This document shows positions 1 to 10,164 of a stretch of 64,000 bases of DNA, one piece after another. The DNA comes from Diaporthe sp. PMI_573 (lineage: Eukaryota; Ascomycota; Sordariomycetes; Diaporthales; Diaporthaceae). The DNA lies in assembly GCA_021399435.1 (NCBI GenBank), contig JAJTUP010000103.1, positions 62,001-126,000 on the forward strand, in the 5' to 3' direction. The notes beneath the pieces were generated by a model, which had not been told where the DNA came from, did no database searches, and worked only from the letters and a program-made list of their open reading frames with translations. The position numbers and the translations under genes are program-made. Every line of letters begins with the position of its first letter. Within the stretch, counting starts at the first letter, position 1.

Positions 1-1385
1 AATCGACCTCGACCCCACGCACACTCTTGCAATCCACTCTAGTCCAGACAGGCTTCCCTGTAATTATACAGCACTTTAATGAAGAGAAGAAGCTTCTGGG
101 CTTGATCTATTGCAAACATGAATATGTTAAAAGATTTTTGTAAGTTTATAGTGGGTCACAGTCGACTCCATTCGGCAGGCCGAAGACGAGACATGCACAT
201 GCATATCAGCAATTTAACCATTTTGGGCCAACTTGCTTCTTTCTGCGCCGCGTCGAGATGCAACCCTGCCCAAGCGAGTAAAGCAGCCACGGCTGATATC
301 TCGTTCTACAGAACGCATTTGATGAAACGCATCGCGCATCAAGGCATCCTTCTGTCAGTGCAACTCGACCTTAGGTCTGTCGAGCTGCTGATGAAGAAGA
401 CAAATACGTCATGTGCGTCCGCTGTCGCATACCATTCTCGAAACGGAGATTATGAGGATACTTATCTGGGACCCATGGGCGAATGAAATGCCCAATCAAA
501 CTCTGCTCAAAATACTTTGGACAGCCCTCTGAAAAAGAAAAAAAAAAAGACAAGCGTCAGAAGTCACCAGTACTCGGGTTCAAATCTGCGGGGCCTCGTC
601 CAACTCAAGTTTCCACAGTGGATTAGGATATCTTCCTATGGTTATAGATGGTCACCATCGTAGAGTAATTGCAGAACAGAGACGTCATCGTTGGGCTCAC
701 CTTCATGGAGGAGAGTCTGGAGCTTCGAAGCGCCCGACTGTTCCCTCACTTCATTAGAAGAGGCATAAAATCATCTTCACCATTCTTTTAACAAGCAGAG
801 GACTACGTCGAATATATGAGGTTTCATGCCGCCTTCAAACCCAACCAATCTACAGTAAGCAGTCTACCCTGGGCTTTGCAGATATCGTATTACTCCGTTT
901 CATCAGACGGCTGCCAGGATATTGTGAGTCTTTCTGAACTACTTAAAACGGGCCACCAAAGCAGGTAGGGTAGACGTTCTGCTGGAGCCCTCGAAAGACT
1001 AGAGGGCGCTCCAACGCGAGAGAATAAGCAATAGGAATAAAGAGGTCGCGGAGGCGCAAGGCAGTGGAGTGTCACGAAGCAAATAATCGCAGACAGATCA
1101 GATTCAAAAGAATAAAGAAGGCTTGATTCTGGGCGGAGAATAGCTAATATCAACGAACTACCGTGAAGGTACTTATAGTGCCGTGAGCGGGCAAACTACG
1201 CCCGACAACAATACCAAAGGTCAATGTGGAAATTTCAAGCACTACGTTTATATTCGAGGAGTTAGCCAGAGTTCCTGGTATTTAAGCGTGTATCAAGCCG
1301 CGTGGTGTGTGCAATGGTTTTCGGCGAAGTAAGCTGGCTACATACGATGAGATTGCAGCAGTTGTTTAGACAAAGAGAGTCGGCT
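1..1385. other. Non-coding stretch, no gene supported
   Basis: Short open frames occur on both strands (for example 118-486 and 890-1153), but none shows a recognisable domain, plausible exon structure or composition distinct from background. It ends at the stop codon of the MYND-family gene on the minus strand. Confidence 0.5.
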
Positions 1386-2478
1386 TCAATCGTAACAAAA
1401 ATCGTAGACCACTCCTTCTTCTTCGCCGTCAAAGAAATCGTAGTCTTCGTCGAAGGAAGCGTCTTCTTGCGCAGCTGCCACTATATCCATATGTAGAAGC
1501 CAGATCGCCTCAACGTCATCAAGCGCCCCGGGTATTTCTTCCCACGCCGCATAGTTATACGACGCTATTAAGTCGGCCCCCTCCGGTGACCCACGGGAGT
1601 AGTATCTCGGCTTCTGTAAGTCTTCGTCATCGTCTTGCATATTAATCAGACGACCCCAAAAGTGCATGTTTGCCTTCTCCACAGCGAAATATAACTCCCA
1701 GACTTGCTTCCTTACTCCCGATCATTTCAGCAAGGGTCACCGTGTCAGCGGCGGCAAGATTCTGACGCCCCGCCAGAAGACTGTCGCGCAACAACTTCCC
1801 CCGCACACGGGTGACAATCTCACAGGGTAGAGTAGATGCCTGAAAAGCCCGCGCCGTATTCTGCAAATCACGCAGCTTTGACAGAGCGCGCAACTTGACC
1901 AACATCACAACAGTCGCATGACTCAAGTTCAGAAATCCGCCCGTCCACCACTTTGGCTCCTCAAGAACATCTGCGTCCTTCATGTCTAGATAAGGCAGCT
2001 CCACATCGCCCCCGCCATAATGACCAGGGACACACGCAGCCCACCACCCGACGAAGCCGTAGGCATCTTGGTTGCGTCCGAGGCGAAGCATCAGCGAGGG
2101 GACCATATTTCGCAGGCCCATACTGTCACTGCGGTTCAGTCGCAACACGTCCATAAGATGGTCAAGGGCAGTCTGCACGGCGACTCGATGGCGAGGGAAC
2201 TTGCTTAGCACGGTGTCGACAAAGTTCAAGCGTGCGCGCATGTAGTCACGGGTGCCTAACACGTCCCAGAAGCCGCCGGCGTGTTCCTCGAAGACGGGCG
2301 GCGATAGCATAAACCCGTCGGCTGGGCCATTCCGAAGCGAGGTCTCCTCCTTGAGGAATTCCGTGTGGGCTTTCTTGGTGGTTACGCAGGCGTGCTTGTG
2401 TATGTTCTTGTGGACGGTTTGATCTGCTGAACGTATGAGGCAATGGAAACAGATGGGACCAGACGCTGCAGAGCCCAT
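1386..2478 (-). pseudogene. MYND-finger family fungal protein, 5'-truncated and frameshifted
   Basis: The conserved C-terminal body of a large fungal family annotated as MYND zinc-finger proteins is present. Hallmarks read in order on the minus strand are HKNIHKHAC (the tail of the MYND finger, with most cysteines missing), PADGFMLSP, DYMRAR, LRLNRSDSMGLRNMVP, SLMLRLGR, ELPYLDMKDADV, a Leu-rich LSHATVVMLVKLRAL segment, then WELYFAVEKANMHFW, YYSRGSPEG and SYNYAAWEEIPGALD. The last three blocks lie in a different frame from the first. The switch falls near 1707-1714, where removing one base gives a continuous product, and no intron fits. The open frame begins at 2478 but overlaps the last exon of the upstream PD-(D/E)XK gene, so the true N-terminus is lost. 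Function unknown; MYND fingers bind proteins. The frameshift could be a real mutation or an assembly error. Confidence 0.7.
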
Positions 2479-3883
2479 ATAATACGGTAGATTCCAAGGA
2501 CAGTACGGGTATCACCTATTGGGAAGTCTGACCAGACGCTCTATAGAAGTTTTACCCAATTAGTTGCCGGCACTATACAGTCGAAATAGGATAGGTGGGA
2601 AAGCGCTGTAGATACCGTCTTTGTCTTGCACCGGGTGGTTGCAGCCAGTGACCAGTCGTGACCTACCACGACTAGAGTTGGGAGGAATAAATGGTCAGGC
2701 AGTTGACATTTGCCGTCAATTGCGGTGAAGGACTGTAGAATGGTCCAGTGTGCTGCGGCCCAGATACCAGCCTGCACAGTGGCAACCTCGTCGCCGGCTC
2801 CCGGACGCTTAGTCTCGATGCTCACCGCGATGGGGCACCTGAGCACCGGCTCAAAGGCGGTATGGTTGATCGACAGGCAAGGTCTCCGTGACCTGAGCTG
2901 ATCGATCTCGGAAACAGCGGCGGCGGGGTTGATAGGATCGGCTGAGGGCTCGAGTACAAGGACAAAGTCGACCTTGTTGGTAGTGGTCGTGTTAACGTGA
3001 TGATACTCTGCGATGCTGCCCGCTGTCGTGCTATGCAGTACATGTTAGGGCTTCATTAGACCACCACCAGCTTAAAGAGACAGGGAGCCCGGAAGGCATG
3101 AGTATAGCAGACAATACAGACACGCCCAACATACCACATTTCAAAATCAACAAGCACTTTCCTTCTCTTGGTCAGGGTTCCATGTATGGCCAACTTCAAG
3201 AGGGGGTAGTGTACAGAAGCATTCCATCCAGCCTCATCCAGCATCTTATCATATGCGCGGTGGGCTTCGTGTAAAATGCCTAGGACGTCGGCAAGGGATG
3301 GGGTGGGGCCAATGGCGTCGCGATCTTCTGGCGGGGCGAAGAGAGAGTCGGGCAGGGGACGGACGGCTGGGTCATATTGCGCATGGGAGGGCGAGGAGAA
3401 GAGGTCGAAGTCGGGGCGGATCTGGCTGGAGACGACCGGCCTAGTGCCCATCGAAACATCTTCGACCTCGAGCATGAGAGTTCTGAGGCTCGAGGGCAGT
3501 CGGTTTTGGTGAGCGCTGGTTAGCGACAGAGGATGGGATTCGATGGCGTGTTGGCCCACTGCTATCTGTGCCAATTTCTTCCGAGGAGACAGGCCTGTGC
3601 CTGTGCCAGACGTGGTCACACTTCTCGAGTGTCTTCTTCCAGACTGCCCGGAGAAAGAAGTCTCATTGTTTGATCTGGCGCCAGGTGGCGCATACTGGTC
3701 TCGTCGCTGTCGGGGTGTGGCATCCAAATCGAAGCCTATACTATGGTCGGTATCTGTGGTGGGTAAGTCGTTGTCGGGGTAACTAACATCCACCTCACGG
3801 GAAAGGATTTTGTCTTTGTCCTCTCCGCCATCGCCCTGGCAATGCCTTACAAAAGGCCATCGACGCTCCGGGCACGATTGCAA
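2382..3883 (-). CDS. PD-(D/E)XK nuclease-like domain protein (fungal family)
   Basis: The model has at least three exons: 3135-3883, 3030-2616 and 2540-2382, with introns 3031-3134 and 2541-2615 (GT...AG, phases kept). Family blocks seen are DATPRQR near the N-terminus, LDEAGWNASVHYPLLKLA, CTTAGSIAEYHHV spanning the first intron, NKVDFVLVLEP, PIAVSIETKR, QAGIWAAAHW, VVVGHDWSLAATT, SDFPIGDTRTVLGIYRI and WALQRLV. The Asp of KVDF and the E-x-K of SIETK are the likely (D/E)XK metal-site residues by family analogy. The frame opens at 3883 on a non-ATG codon; a further 5' exon with an intron ending before the DTDHS block is likely, so the start is unresolved. The last exon overlaps, in another frame, the start of the MYND-family gene. 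These genes are multi-copy in fungi and their biological role is not established; nuclease activity is not proven. Confidence 0.72.
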
Positions 3884-5554
3884 AATCCAACAAGGAGTGA
3901 CATGAAGCCAGAGGAGAGGTCAGCAAGCGAGAAGGGGCAAGCTGCCATGTCTAAACAACCCACAATTGCTACAGCGGAAGTGCAGATGCAGGTGCAAACT
4001 TGGTGCAAACTTGATGCAAGCGGCGGAACCTTGATCAGGCGAGTGCTGTTGCATCACGTGCGCTCTCTTTCAAGACGCCTGCGCAAATAGCCGAGCTATG
4101 CGAGTTCCAAAGTCGAACGAACAATCAGGCAGGAGGTCGAGGGGGTTATGTTGCCTTCATTCTTAACGGTGAACGGTGGCTCAACTATCCATTAACGAAT
4201 CTGAGGCCAAAAGAGACCGTCGTGACCCTCCCATCTTTGAATAATCGTCCGACGGATGTAAAAAAGTACCAGACGACAGGTGGAGCTTGTTGCCTGTCAT
4301 CGTCACGATTTTGGCCTCCGTAACTACCGGCAGCAGGGCAGGTTGAACAAGACAATGAAGCGCCCATCGACGATCAGGAGCTTGGCTCGGGTGCCCGCTA
4401 CCCGGTCACGGCATCTATCTCCAACATCGGGTGGAATAAATCTCCTATACTTCCTTGGAATTCCTCCAGCAAAACGCGTTGGGCCCGGCGCAACGGATGG
4501 AGACGGGATGGAGACGGCCGATCTGGGAACGGAAGAGGCTTCTACGAGCGGATGGACTAGGTAAGCCACGGCCCTGATCAATCCATCGTTGGTGATCGCG
4601 GAGTCTTAGGAGTTCTAGCGCGTCAATGGTCTGGCGCTCTTTAGTACCCGGAATTAGGTACGCAGGGATAGCGTGGAGATACGATGCGGTGGTATAAAAG
4701 TAAGAAGGAATTCCCAGAATATTGAATGTACCAGGAAATATGCGGTACGAAGACTACTATTGTCGACCTCCAATGCTCTTCACTTAATGTAGCAAAGTAT
4801 GTGGGCCGGGGTGAGCGTCTCTGCGACACGGAGTTCCGGGCGGAGGAGGTGGGCTCGGACTCGGAGGACGGACCCCGGAGGCGGAATAGGAGGCCTGACT
4901 GGTTCCCCATTACATCGCCCGTTATCCTACTCGTTGTTATTCTAAAATAGGATAGGTTTACTGATAACGTTTCAACGTAAGTCATCTCACACTTGGCTTA
5001 AGAAGAACAAGTTCGAAGACGATCCACTAGTAGCCACTTAATAAAGTTGTCTTGCAGGGCAGAGAAGCTTGAACCCCTTGGCATGACTCAGTAGAGTTTA
5101 CATGGTACCTCGTACTCGCACAGAACAATCCACTTCCGGGGGCGATAAGCGCCGCTGACTAGCCGCGACGTTGGTTTTGTGCACATCACCCACTCGCCGG
5201 ACTCGCCGTGTTAGAAGTAATTATATCTCCAGCCCAAGGGGTATGAAGTAGTCGGCAACTGACACGAACTCCATCGGCTTTTCGGTCCACTCTATAGTCC
5301 GTTAGAAGCAAGAGAAAGGAGGAGGAAGTCATGCCTAGACTGGGGCCTGAATACGTCTCCGCACAGGGAGCGTAGTGGAAGACTCTCTGAAGCCATTGAC
5401 AACGCCATTCATTGTGCCTGGTTAGGGAACTGCTGCATCTTGCCTCGCTCTTACATGTCTCTACTTTGGGACCGAGTGTTGACGTACTCTTCGCGTCAGC
5501 TAGATCAGGATAAGCATCTATAATCCAGCCTTGTCTTCAGTTTACTTCTGAGAA
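3884..5554. other. Intergenic region before the NRPS
   Basis: Small frames exist (4280-4564 plus; 4324-4581 and 4641-4985 minus) but none has a family signature. The 5' end of the PD-(D/E)XK gene may reach into the first few hundred bases. The remainder should hold the NRPS promoter; no specific operator can be named. Confidence 0.4.
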
Positions 5555-8500
5555 GTGGGCAAAATGGCCTCACCGCACTCAATTGCCATCCAATTACCTC
5601 CAAATGCAGTCCTATCCAGCCTTCATGCCGAGCACCGCATCACTTCATACGACTCCTTGATTGCGCTCTGCTACTCCATTGTCCTCCACAGCTTCCTGGA
5701 TGTGAACGAATACATCTATGTACGCTCAACCTGTTTTGGTGAGCACCAAAGCATCACAGGGACAGGAGGGAAACAGCGGTGCACGGTTCGATATAACTCT
5801 GAGTCCACTGTTGGCGAGTGTCTCAGGAGTATTGAAATCTATGCAATCCGCAGCATTCAACCAGACGGCAGTACCACAATTCACGAAGCCCTTCTGAACC
5901 AAGGCCATGATGGTGACAGCTCAAACGCCCTGCAATGCGCGTTCGCACTCAATGTGGCAAACTCTGCTGGCGACGGCGAAGCTGCCGTACTCGAGGTCAA
6001 CTCAGCTATTTACTCGAAATTTCAAGCGCGGAACATGGCGAGCACATTCAGCCAGGCGATTCGTGAGTTGACAGACGTCGGAGAAGCCTCTCTCACCCGA
6101 CCACTCGCAGCTTTAGACTTGCTCAGTCGAGAAGATCGCTCATTGATCAACAGTTGGAATCGGATCCGTCCAGTTTCCTCACAAGAATGCGTGCCGGACC
6201 TGGTCGAGCAGATTTGCAACAAGTACCCCAACGAGTTGGCGATCGTCTCGACGCATGATGAGACCAACCTAACGTATGAGCGCCTGAATAGGCTCGCCAA
6301 TAAACTCGCACACTACTTGTCCACAAAACACAATGTCGGCAGAGGGGCGATCGTCCCGCTCTGTTTTAATAAGTCGCCGCTAGCCGTGGTGGCAATGTTT
6401 GCCGTATTGAAAACAGGAGCGGCATATTGTTGTCTAGACCCACAGCATCCCAAGGCGAGGCACGACTTCATTCTCCAGTCCGTAAAGTCTTCACTCGTCC
6501 TAGCGTCACCGGAACACCAAGGATTATTCTCCTCACCCGTTCTCGCGGTGGACTTCAAACTGTTACAAGATCTCGACGACTACGAGGGTGACAAGGCACC
6601 CAATTTCGAACAGAAACAACCAGGCGATACCTGCATTGTGGCATTTTCTTCAGGCAGCACGGGTGTACCTAAGGGGATCATGCACACGCATGAGACTCTG
6701 ACCACCGGCTTGGTACAGAACGGGCCAATACACGGACTGAGCCGGCCAGGAATCCGCGTGTTCCAGTGGTGCGCCTACACGTTCGACATATCGCTCACCG
6801 AAATATGGGGCACCCTGATCTGTGGAGGCGTCATGTGCATTCCGAGCGAGCACGAGCGGCTCAACGACGTCGAGGCGGCCATGAACCGGATGGCGGTGGA
6901 GTGGGCGTTCTTCACGCCATCGTTTGCACGATTCTTCTGCCGCCAGCGCTACCGGGTCAAAACTCTGAAGGCCTTGGCCGTTGGCGGCGAGGCTCTCACT
7001 CAGCAGGACGCTCACGCGTTCCTGGAAGACCTGGACCTTGATAGGGTTGTGCAGGTATTTGGGCCTGCTGAATTCATCACAATGTTCCTCAAGACAATCA
7101 CGCGTCAAGATCAATACCCTGAGCACGAGAGAGAACAGTCGGAAAATGTGCCCTTTGTGCCTCTCAATGCACACAGCTGGGTCGTCGACCCGGATGAGCT
7201 GGACCGTCTAGCGCCTATTGGGGCAGTGGGTGAGCTGCTCATTGAAGGGCCCGCCTTGTTCACTGGATATCTGAACGATGCACAGCGAACGGAAGCCGCG
7301 CTGATCAGGCCCCCAATATGGCGCTCATCTATGAACATTGGGTCCCCGGCCTCCAGGATCTACAGATCTGGGGATCTTGTTCGCTACCTAGAAAATGGCG
7401 AGATGAGATACGTCAGTCGCAAAGACGGTGTAGTCAAGCTACGAGGCCAATTTGTCGACCTTGGTGGGATTGAGTCACTACTACGTGCCAGCCTCGGACT
7501 GGTTTTGGATGGGGTCAATTTACCAGCAGAGCTGGAGACGGAATCGGCCGTGCTTCTTGCCACTGATAAGACCGTCCCGTTCATTCCGGCAGGTGACCAA
7601 GCTCTTGTCGCCTTCATCAAATCAATTCGAAAAGATGAGACCAAGCATCGTCTGGACGTCTTGCATACCGCTGCAAGGACTCTCCAAACTCAACTCAGGA
7701 GCAAGGTACCTGAGTACATGGTGCCACGCCTTTTCTATCCCGTCGATGCATTCCCCTACAATGCCTCTGGAAAGCTTGACAGGAAAGCTTTGGCGCTCTC
7801 TGTGCCTTCCTTGGCAATGGACAAGTGGCTGCAATTGTCAGGGCCTGATGCTCCAGATATGTGCACGCCGTCAGACGATAAGCCGCGGAACGGCCGCTCC
7901 CTGGTTTCGCATAAGCACGACGAAGAGACACACGAGGTCATCTCGGGCCTTCTGAAAAGGGCATGGATAGACGTTCTTGGGCAGGCCGTTTCTGAATTTT
8001 CGAGCCACGATGATTTCTTCCAAAAGGGCGGTAATTCGATGCGTGCCATGGAGCTAGTTGCGGCGGCCAGACGACACGGTATTTCGGTCACGGTTGGCAA
8101 AATATTCGGGAACCCAGTTTTCGACCACCTTGTGTCTGCAGCTAGCATCTCTCAAAACGCCAAGGGAAATAGGGAACGAAGGGAACACGCTGGCTCAGTT
8201 GCAGAGACAGTTCCATTTTCTTTGCTCCGGCCACCAAACTCAAAAGACGAGGTCATGAAGCAGTCGCTGGCCCAGTGCCAGGGTCTCAATGAGTCAGATG
8301 TGCAAGACATTCTCCCTGCCACTCCACTACAATCTGATTTCCTGGCCGCTGGGATGAGAAGGCCTGGGACTTTCGTGGCACAGACTTGGCTTTCCATACC
8401 ATCCAAAATATGCATCGACAAATTCCAAAGGATCCGGGAACAACTCAATGATAACTTTCCTACACTACGTTGCCGAATGGTGCATATCGGAGCTACCGAC

Positions 8501-9736
8501 CAGGGAGTGTCCAATGATGACTTCCTAGTTCTTGTGAATCCCCAACGACCATTGGACTGGGTTCAAGTGGCAGCTGGTACGAAATTGGACGAGTACCTGG
8601 CCCAAGATCGCGCTACTTCTATGGGATATGGCGATGCTCTGGTGCGGTATGCTCTTCTAGACAGCCCAATCAACGCGGAAGTGGGGAAGAATACCACCAT
8701 GGTCTTGACAATGCATCAATGCATCTACGACGGGTTTACCGTCAAGCGCCTTCACCATGCCATGAACGAACTGTTGAATCGCCAGGTTGATAGTACTGCT
8801 CTTGTCACAACTCCTTCTTTTGCGCCATTTATCGAGCATATTACGATGCAGAGCAGTAAACAAGACATAGAGTCCTTCTGGAAGGACTATTTTCTGGGTT
8901 ATGGGAATGGTGACGGAGCTAAAAGAAAGCAGCAATCCCCATTCCCAGCCCTTCCAGACCCATCCAGTGTCATCGAGGCAGACTCTCTGTTCGCGACAAA
9001 CGTACAGACCCCTGCCCTGGGACCTAATCTCAAGCACATCACCTTGCCTACCATCGTCCTTGCGGGGTGGGCCATGGTCATGAACCATTACACAGGCGAC
9101 AATGACATCGTCCTTCCCATGCACGTTTCAGGCCGGGGTCTGCCCGTGCCAGGCATCATGGACATGGCGTTTCCAACCATCGCAAACGTGCCGGTGCGCG
9201 TCCGGCTGCCGACATGCCTGGTCGAACTCTCGGCACAACCAGCTGAGGAGACTAAAGCAGCCGCACCTACAAATACGGAGCACCGGAAAAGGGTGGAAGA
9301 ATTCTTGCAGGACTTGCAAGCGGACCAGATCCAGATTGCAACCACTGCTGCCAGCCACGTGGGACTCGGCGCTATTGCTACATACAGCGACTCTTGCCGT
9401 CAGGCAGTGGACATGTGCAGGAGGCACCCACAAGGCAGCCTGGACATTCAATACGCCACTGCTACATTCCGGCCCGATGCCGACAGCAAGCAGGGCCAGG
9501 ATGAAGTTGCTGCCAGGATCAATGTGGAAATGCAAGTCCACGTGCAGGACGCGAAGTATTTCTCTCCCGAGGATGCACTGTCTCTGGGCTGTTACCTACT
9601 GAACGGCGGAGTGGTGCGTTTGGTTTTCGTGTATGACTCTAAGATTGTGGGAAAGGAGCAGATCGCCGAGTATGCCACTAAGCTTGAGAGCTTCGTTGGA
9701 GCTTTAGTCGGTGTTCTCGGGGTCGGTTGTAAATGA
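5555..9736 (+). CDS. Single-module nonribosomal peptide synthetase (partial C - A - T - C)
   Basis: A 1393-residue intronless frame. Residues 1-190 look like the C-terminal half of a condensation domain. The adenylation domain follows: SSGSTGVPKG near 366, FDISLTEIWG near 409 (conserved Asp of an alpha-amino-acid pocket), FGPAEF near 501, YRSGDLVRY near 602, KDGVVKLRGQFVDLGGIE near 620 and NASGKLDRKAL near 735. The thiolation domain has DDFFQKGGNSM, with the phosphopantetheine serine near 827. A terminal condensation domain starts at LPATPLQ near 918 and contains HQCIYDG near 1053 and VSGRGLPVPGI downstream. It should activate one amino acid and condense or release it, acting in the cytosol. 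Oddities: the catalytic second His of HHxxxDG is Gln, and core A5 is FGPAE instead of YGPTE. The start at 5555 is used because the frame opens with MGKMASPHS; ATG at 5564 is an alternative. Substrate is not predictable here. Confidence 0.9.
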   Translation: MGKMASPHSIAIQLPPNAVLSSLHAEHRITSYDSLIALCYSIVLHSFLDVNEYIYVRSTCFGEHQSITGTGGKQRCTVRYNSESTVGECLRSIEIYAIRSIQPDGSTTIHEALLNQGHDGDSSNALQCAFALNVANSAGDGEAAVLEVNSAIYSKFQARNMASTFSQAIRELTDVGEASLTRPLAALDLLSREDRSLINSWNRIRPVSSQECVPDLVEQICNKYPNELAIVSTHDETNLTYERLNRLANKLAHYLSTKHNVGRGAIVPLCFNKSPLAVVAMFAVLKTGAAYCCLDPQHPKARHDFILQSVKSSLVLASPEHQGLFSSPVLAVDFKLLQDLDDYEGDKAPNFEQKQPGDTCIVAFSSGSTGVPKGIMHTHETLTTGLVQNGPIHGLSRPGIRVFQWCAYTFDISLTEIWGTLICGGVMCIPSEHERLNDVEAAMNRMAVEWAFFTPSFARFFCRQRYRVKTLKALAVGGEALTQQDAHAFLEDLDLDRVVQVFGPAEFITMFLKTITRQDQYPEHEREQSENVPFVPLNAHSWVVDPDELDRLAPIGAVGELLIEGPALFTGYLNDAQRTEAALIRPPIWRSSMNIGSPASRIYRSGDLVRYLENGEMRYVSRKDGVVKLRGQFVDLGGIESLLRASLGLVLDGVNLPAELETESAVLLATDKTVPFIPAGDQALVAFIKSIRKDETKHRLDVLHTAARTLQTQLRSKVPEYMVPRLFYPVDAFPYNASGKLDRKALALSVPSLAMDKWLQLSGPDAPDMCTPSDDKPRNGRSLVSHKHDEETHEVISGLLKRAWIDVLGQAVSEFSSHDDFFQKGGNSMRAMELVAAARRHGISVTVGKIFGNPVFDHLVSAASISQNAKGNRERREHAGSVAETVPFSLLRPPNSKDEVMKQSLAQCQGLNESDVQDILPATPLQSDFLAAGMRRPGTFVAQTWLSIPSKICIDKFQRIREQLNDNFPTLRCRMVHIGATDQGVSNDDFLVLVNPQRPLDWVQVAAGTKLDEYLAQDRATSMGYGDALVRYALLDSPINAEVGKNTTMVLTMHQCIYDGFTVKRLHHAMNELLNRQVDSTALVTTPSFAPFIEHITMQSSKQDIESFWKDYFLGYGNGDGAKRKQQSPFPALPDPSSVIEADSLFATNVQTPALGPNLKHITLPTIVLAGWAMVMNHYTGDNDIVLPMHVSGRGLPVPGIMDMAFPTIANVPVRVRLPTCLVELSAQPAEETKAAAPTNTEHRKRVEEFLQDLQADQIQIATTAASHVGLGAIATYSDSCRQAVDMCRRHPQGSLDIQYATATFRPDADSKQGQDEVAARINVEMQVHVQDAKYFSPEDALSLGCYLLNGGVVRLVFVYDSKIVGKEQIAEYATKLESFVGALVGVLGVGCK

Positions 9737-10164
9737 AATAGATGTAGTCGCCGCTAGAGCATCCTCGAATTCTCAAGGCTTCATGAGAACATGGAAGAGA
9801 AGATAGCAACATGGATCAACTCAGGCAAGTTATGTTAATGTAATTTCCAAAGTGGCCCATGTGTTATTTAAAGAACACCTTGGGATACCTTTCCCACTCC
9901 TTTGTTCTGATTATTCTCTGTAGTCGGTTTGCGCCGTCCAGTAAGAAACATTAGCTAGACTTTTACTGGGCTTGATACATCTGAATCCTGGACCAAGTCG
10001 AACATTTATGTAGTATGGAGTCAATAAAATTCTTCCTCCAACCCCTAACCGAAATCCTGTGTATGCGTTTGCCACATTTTGTCCACTCCGCTTTCTTTTC
10101 TTTTCCCCTATAGACTTTCATGTCTGGTTAAGCTCCATGTGTCCCTGATGTACGAGATAAAATA
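9737..10164. other. Intergenic spacer between NRPS and kinase-like gene
   Basis: Convergent 3' ends: NRPS on plus and the kinase-like gene on minus. The segment is moderately AT-rich, as expected for fungal 3' untranslated regions. No gene seen. Confidence 0.5.

Noticed and set aside
118..486. Plus-strand frame of 122 codons near the left edge
   Set aside because: No domain, no exon partners, composition like surrounding non-coding DNA.
2541..2615. Extension of the second PD-(D/E)XK exon to a stop at 2541
   Set aside because: Splicing at 2616/2540 restores the conserved GDTRTVLGIYRI block, so the extension is intronic.
4280..4564. Plus frame of 94 codons and overlapping minus frame
   Set aside because: Two opposite-strand frames over the same GC-rich stretch, neither with a recognisable family; most likely chance.
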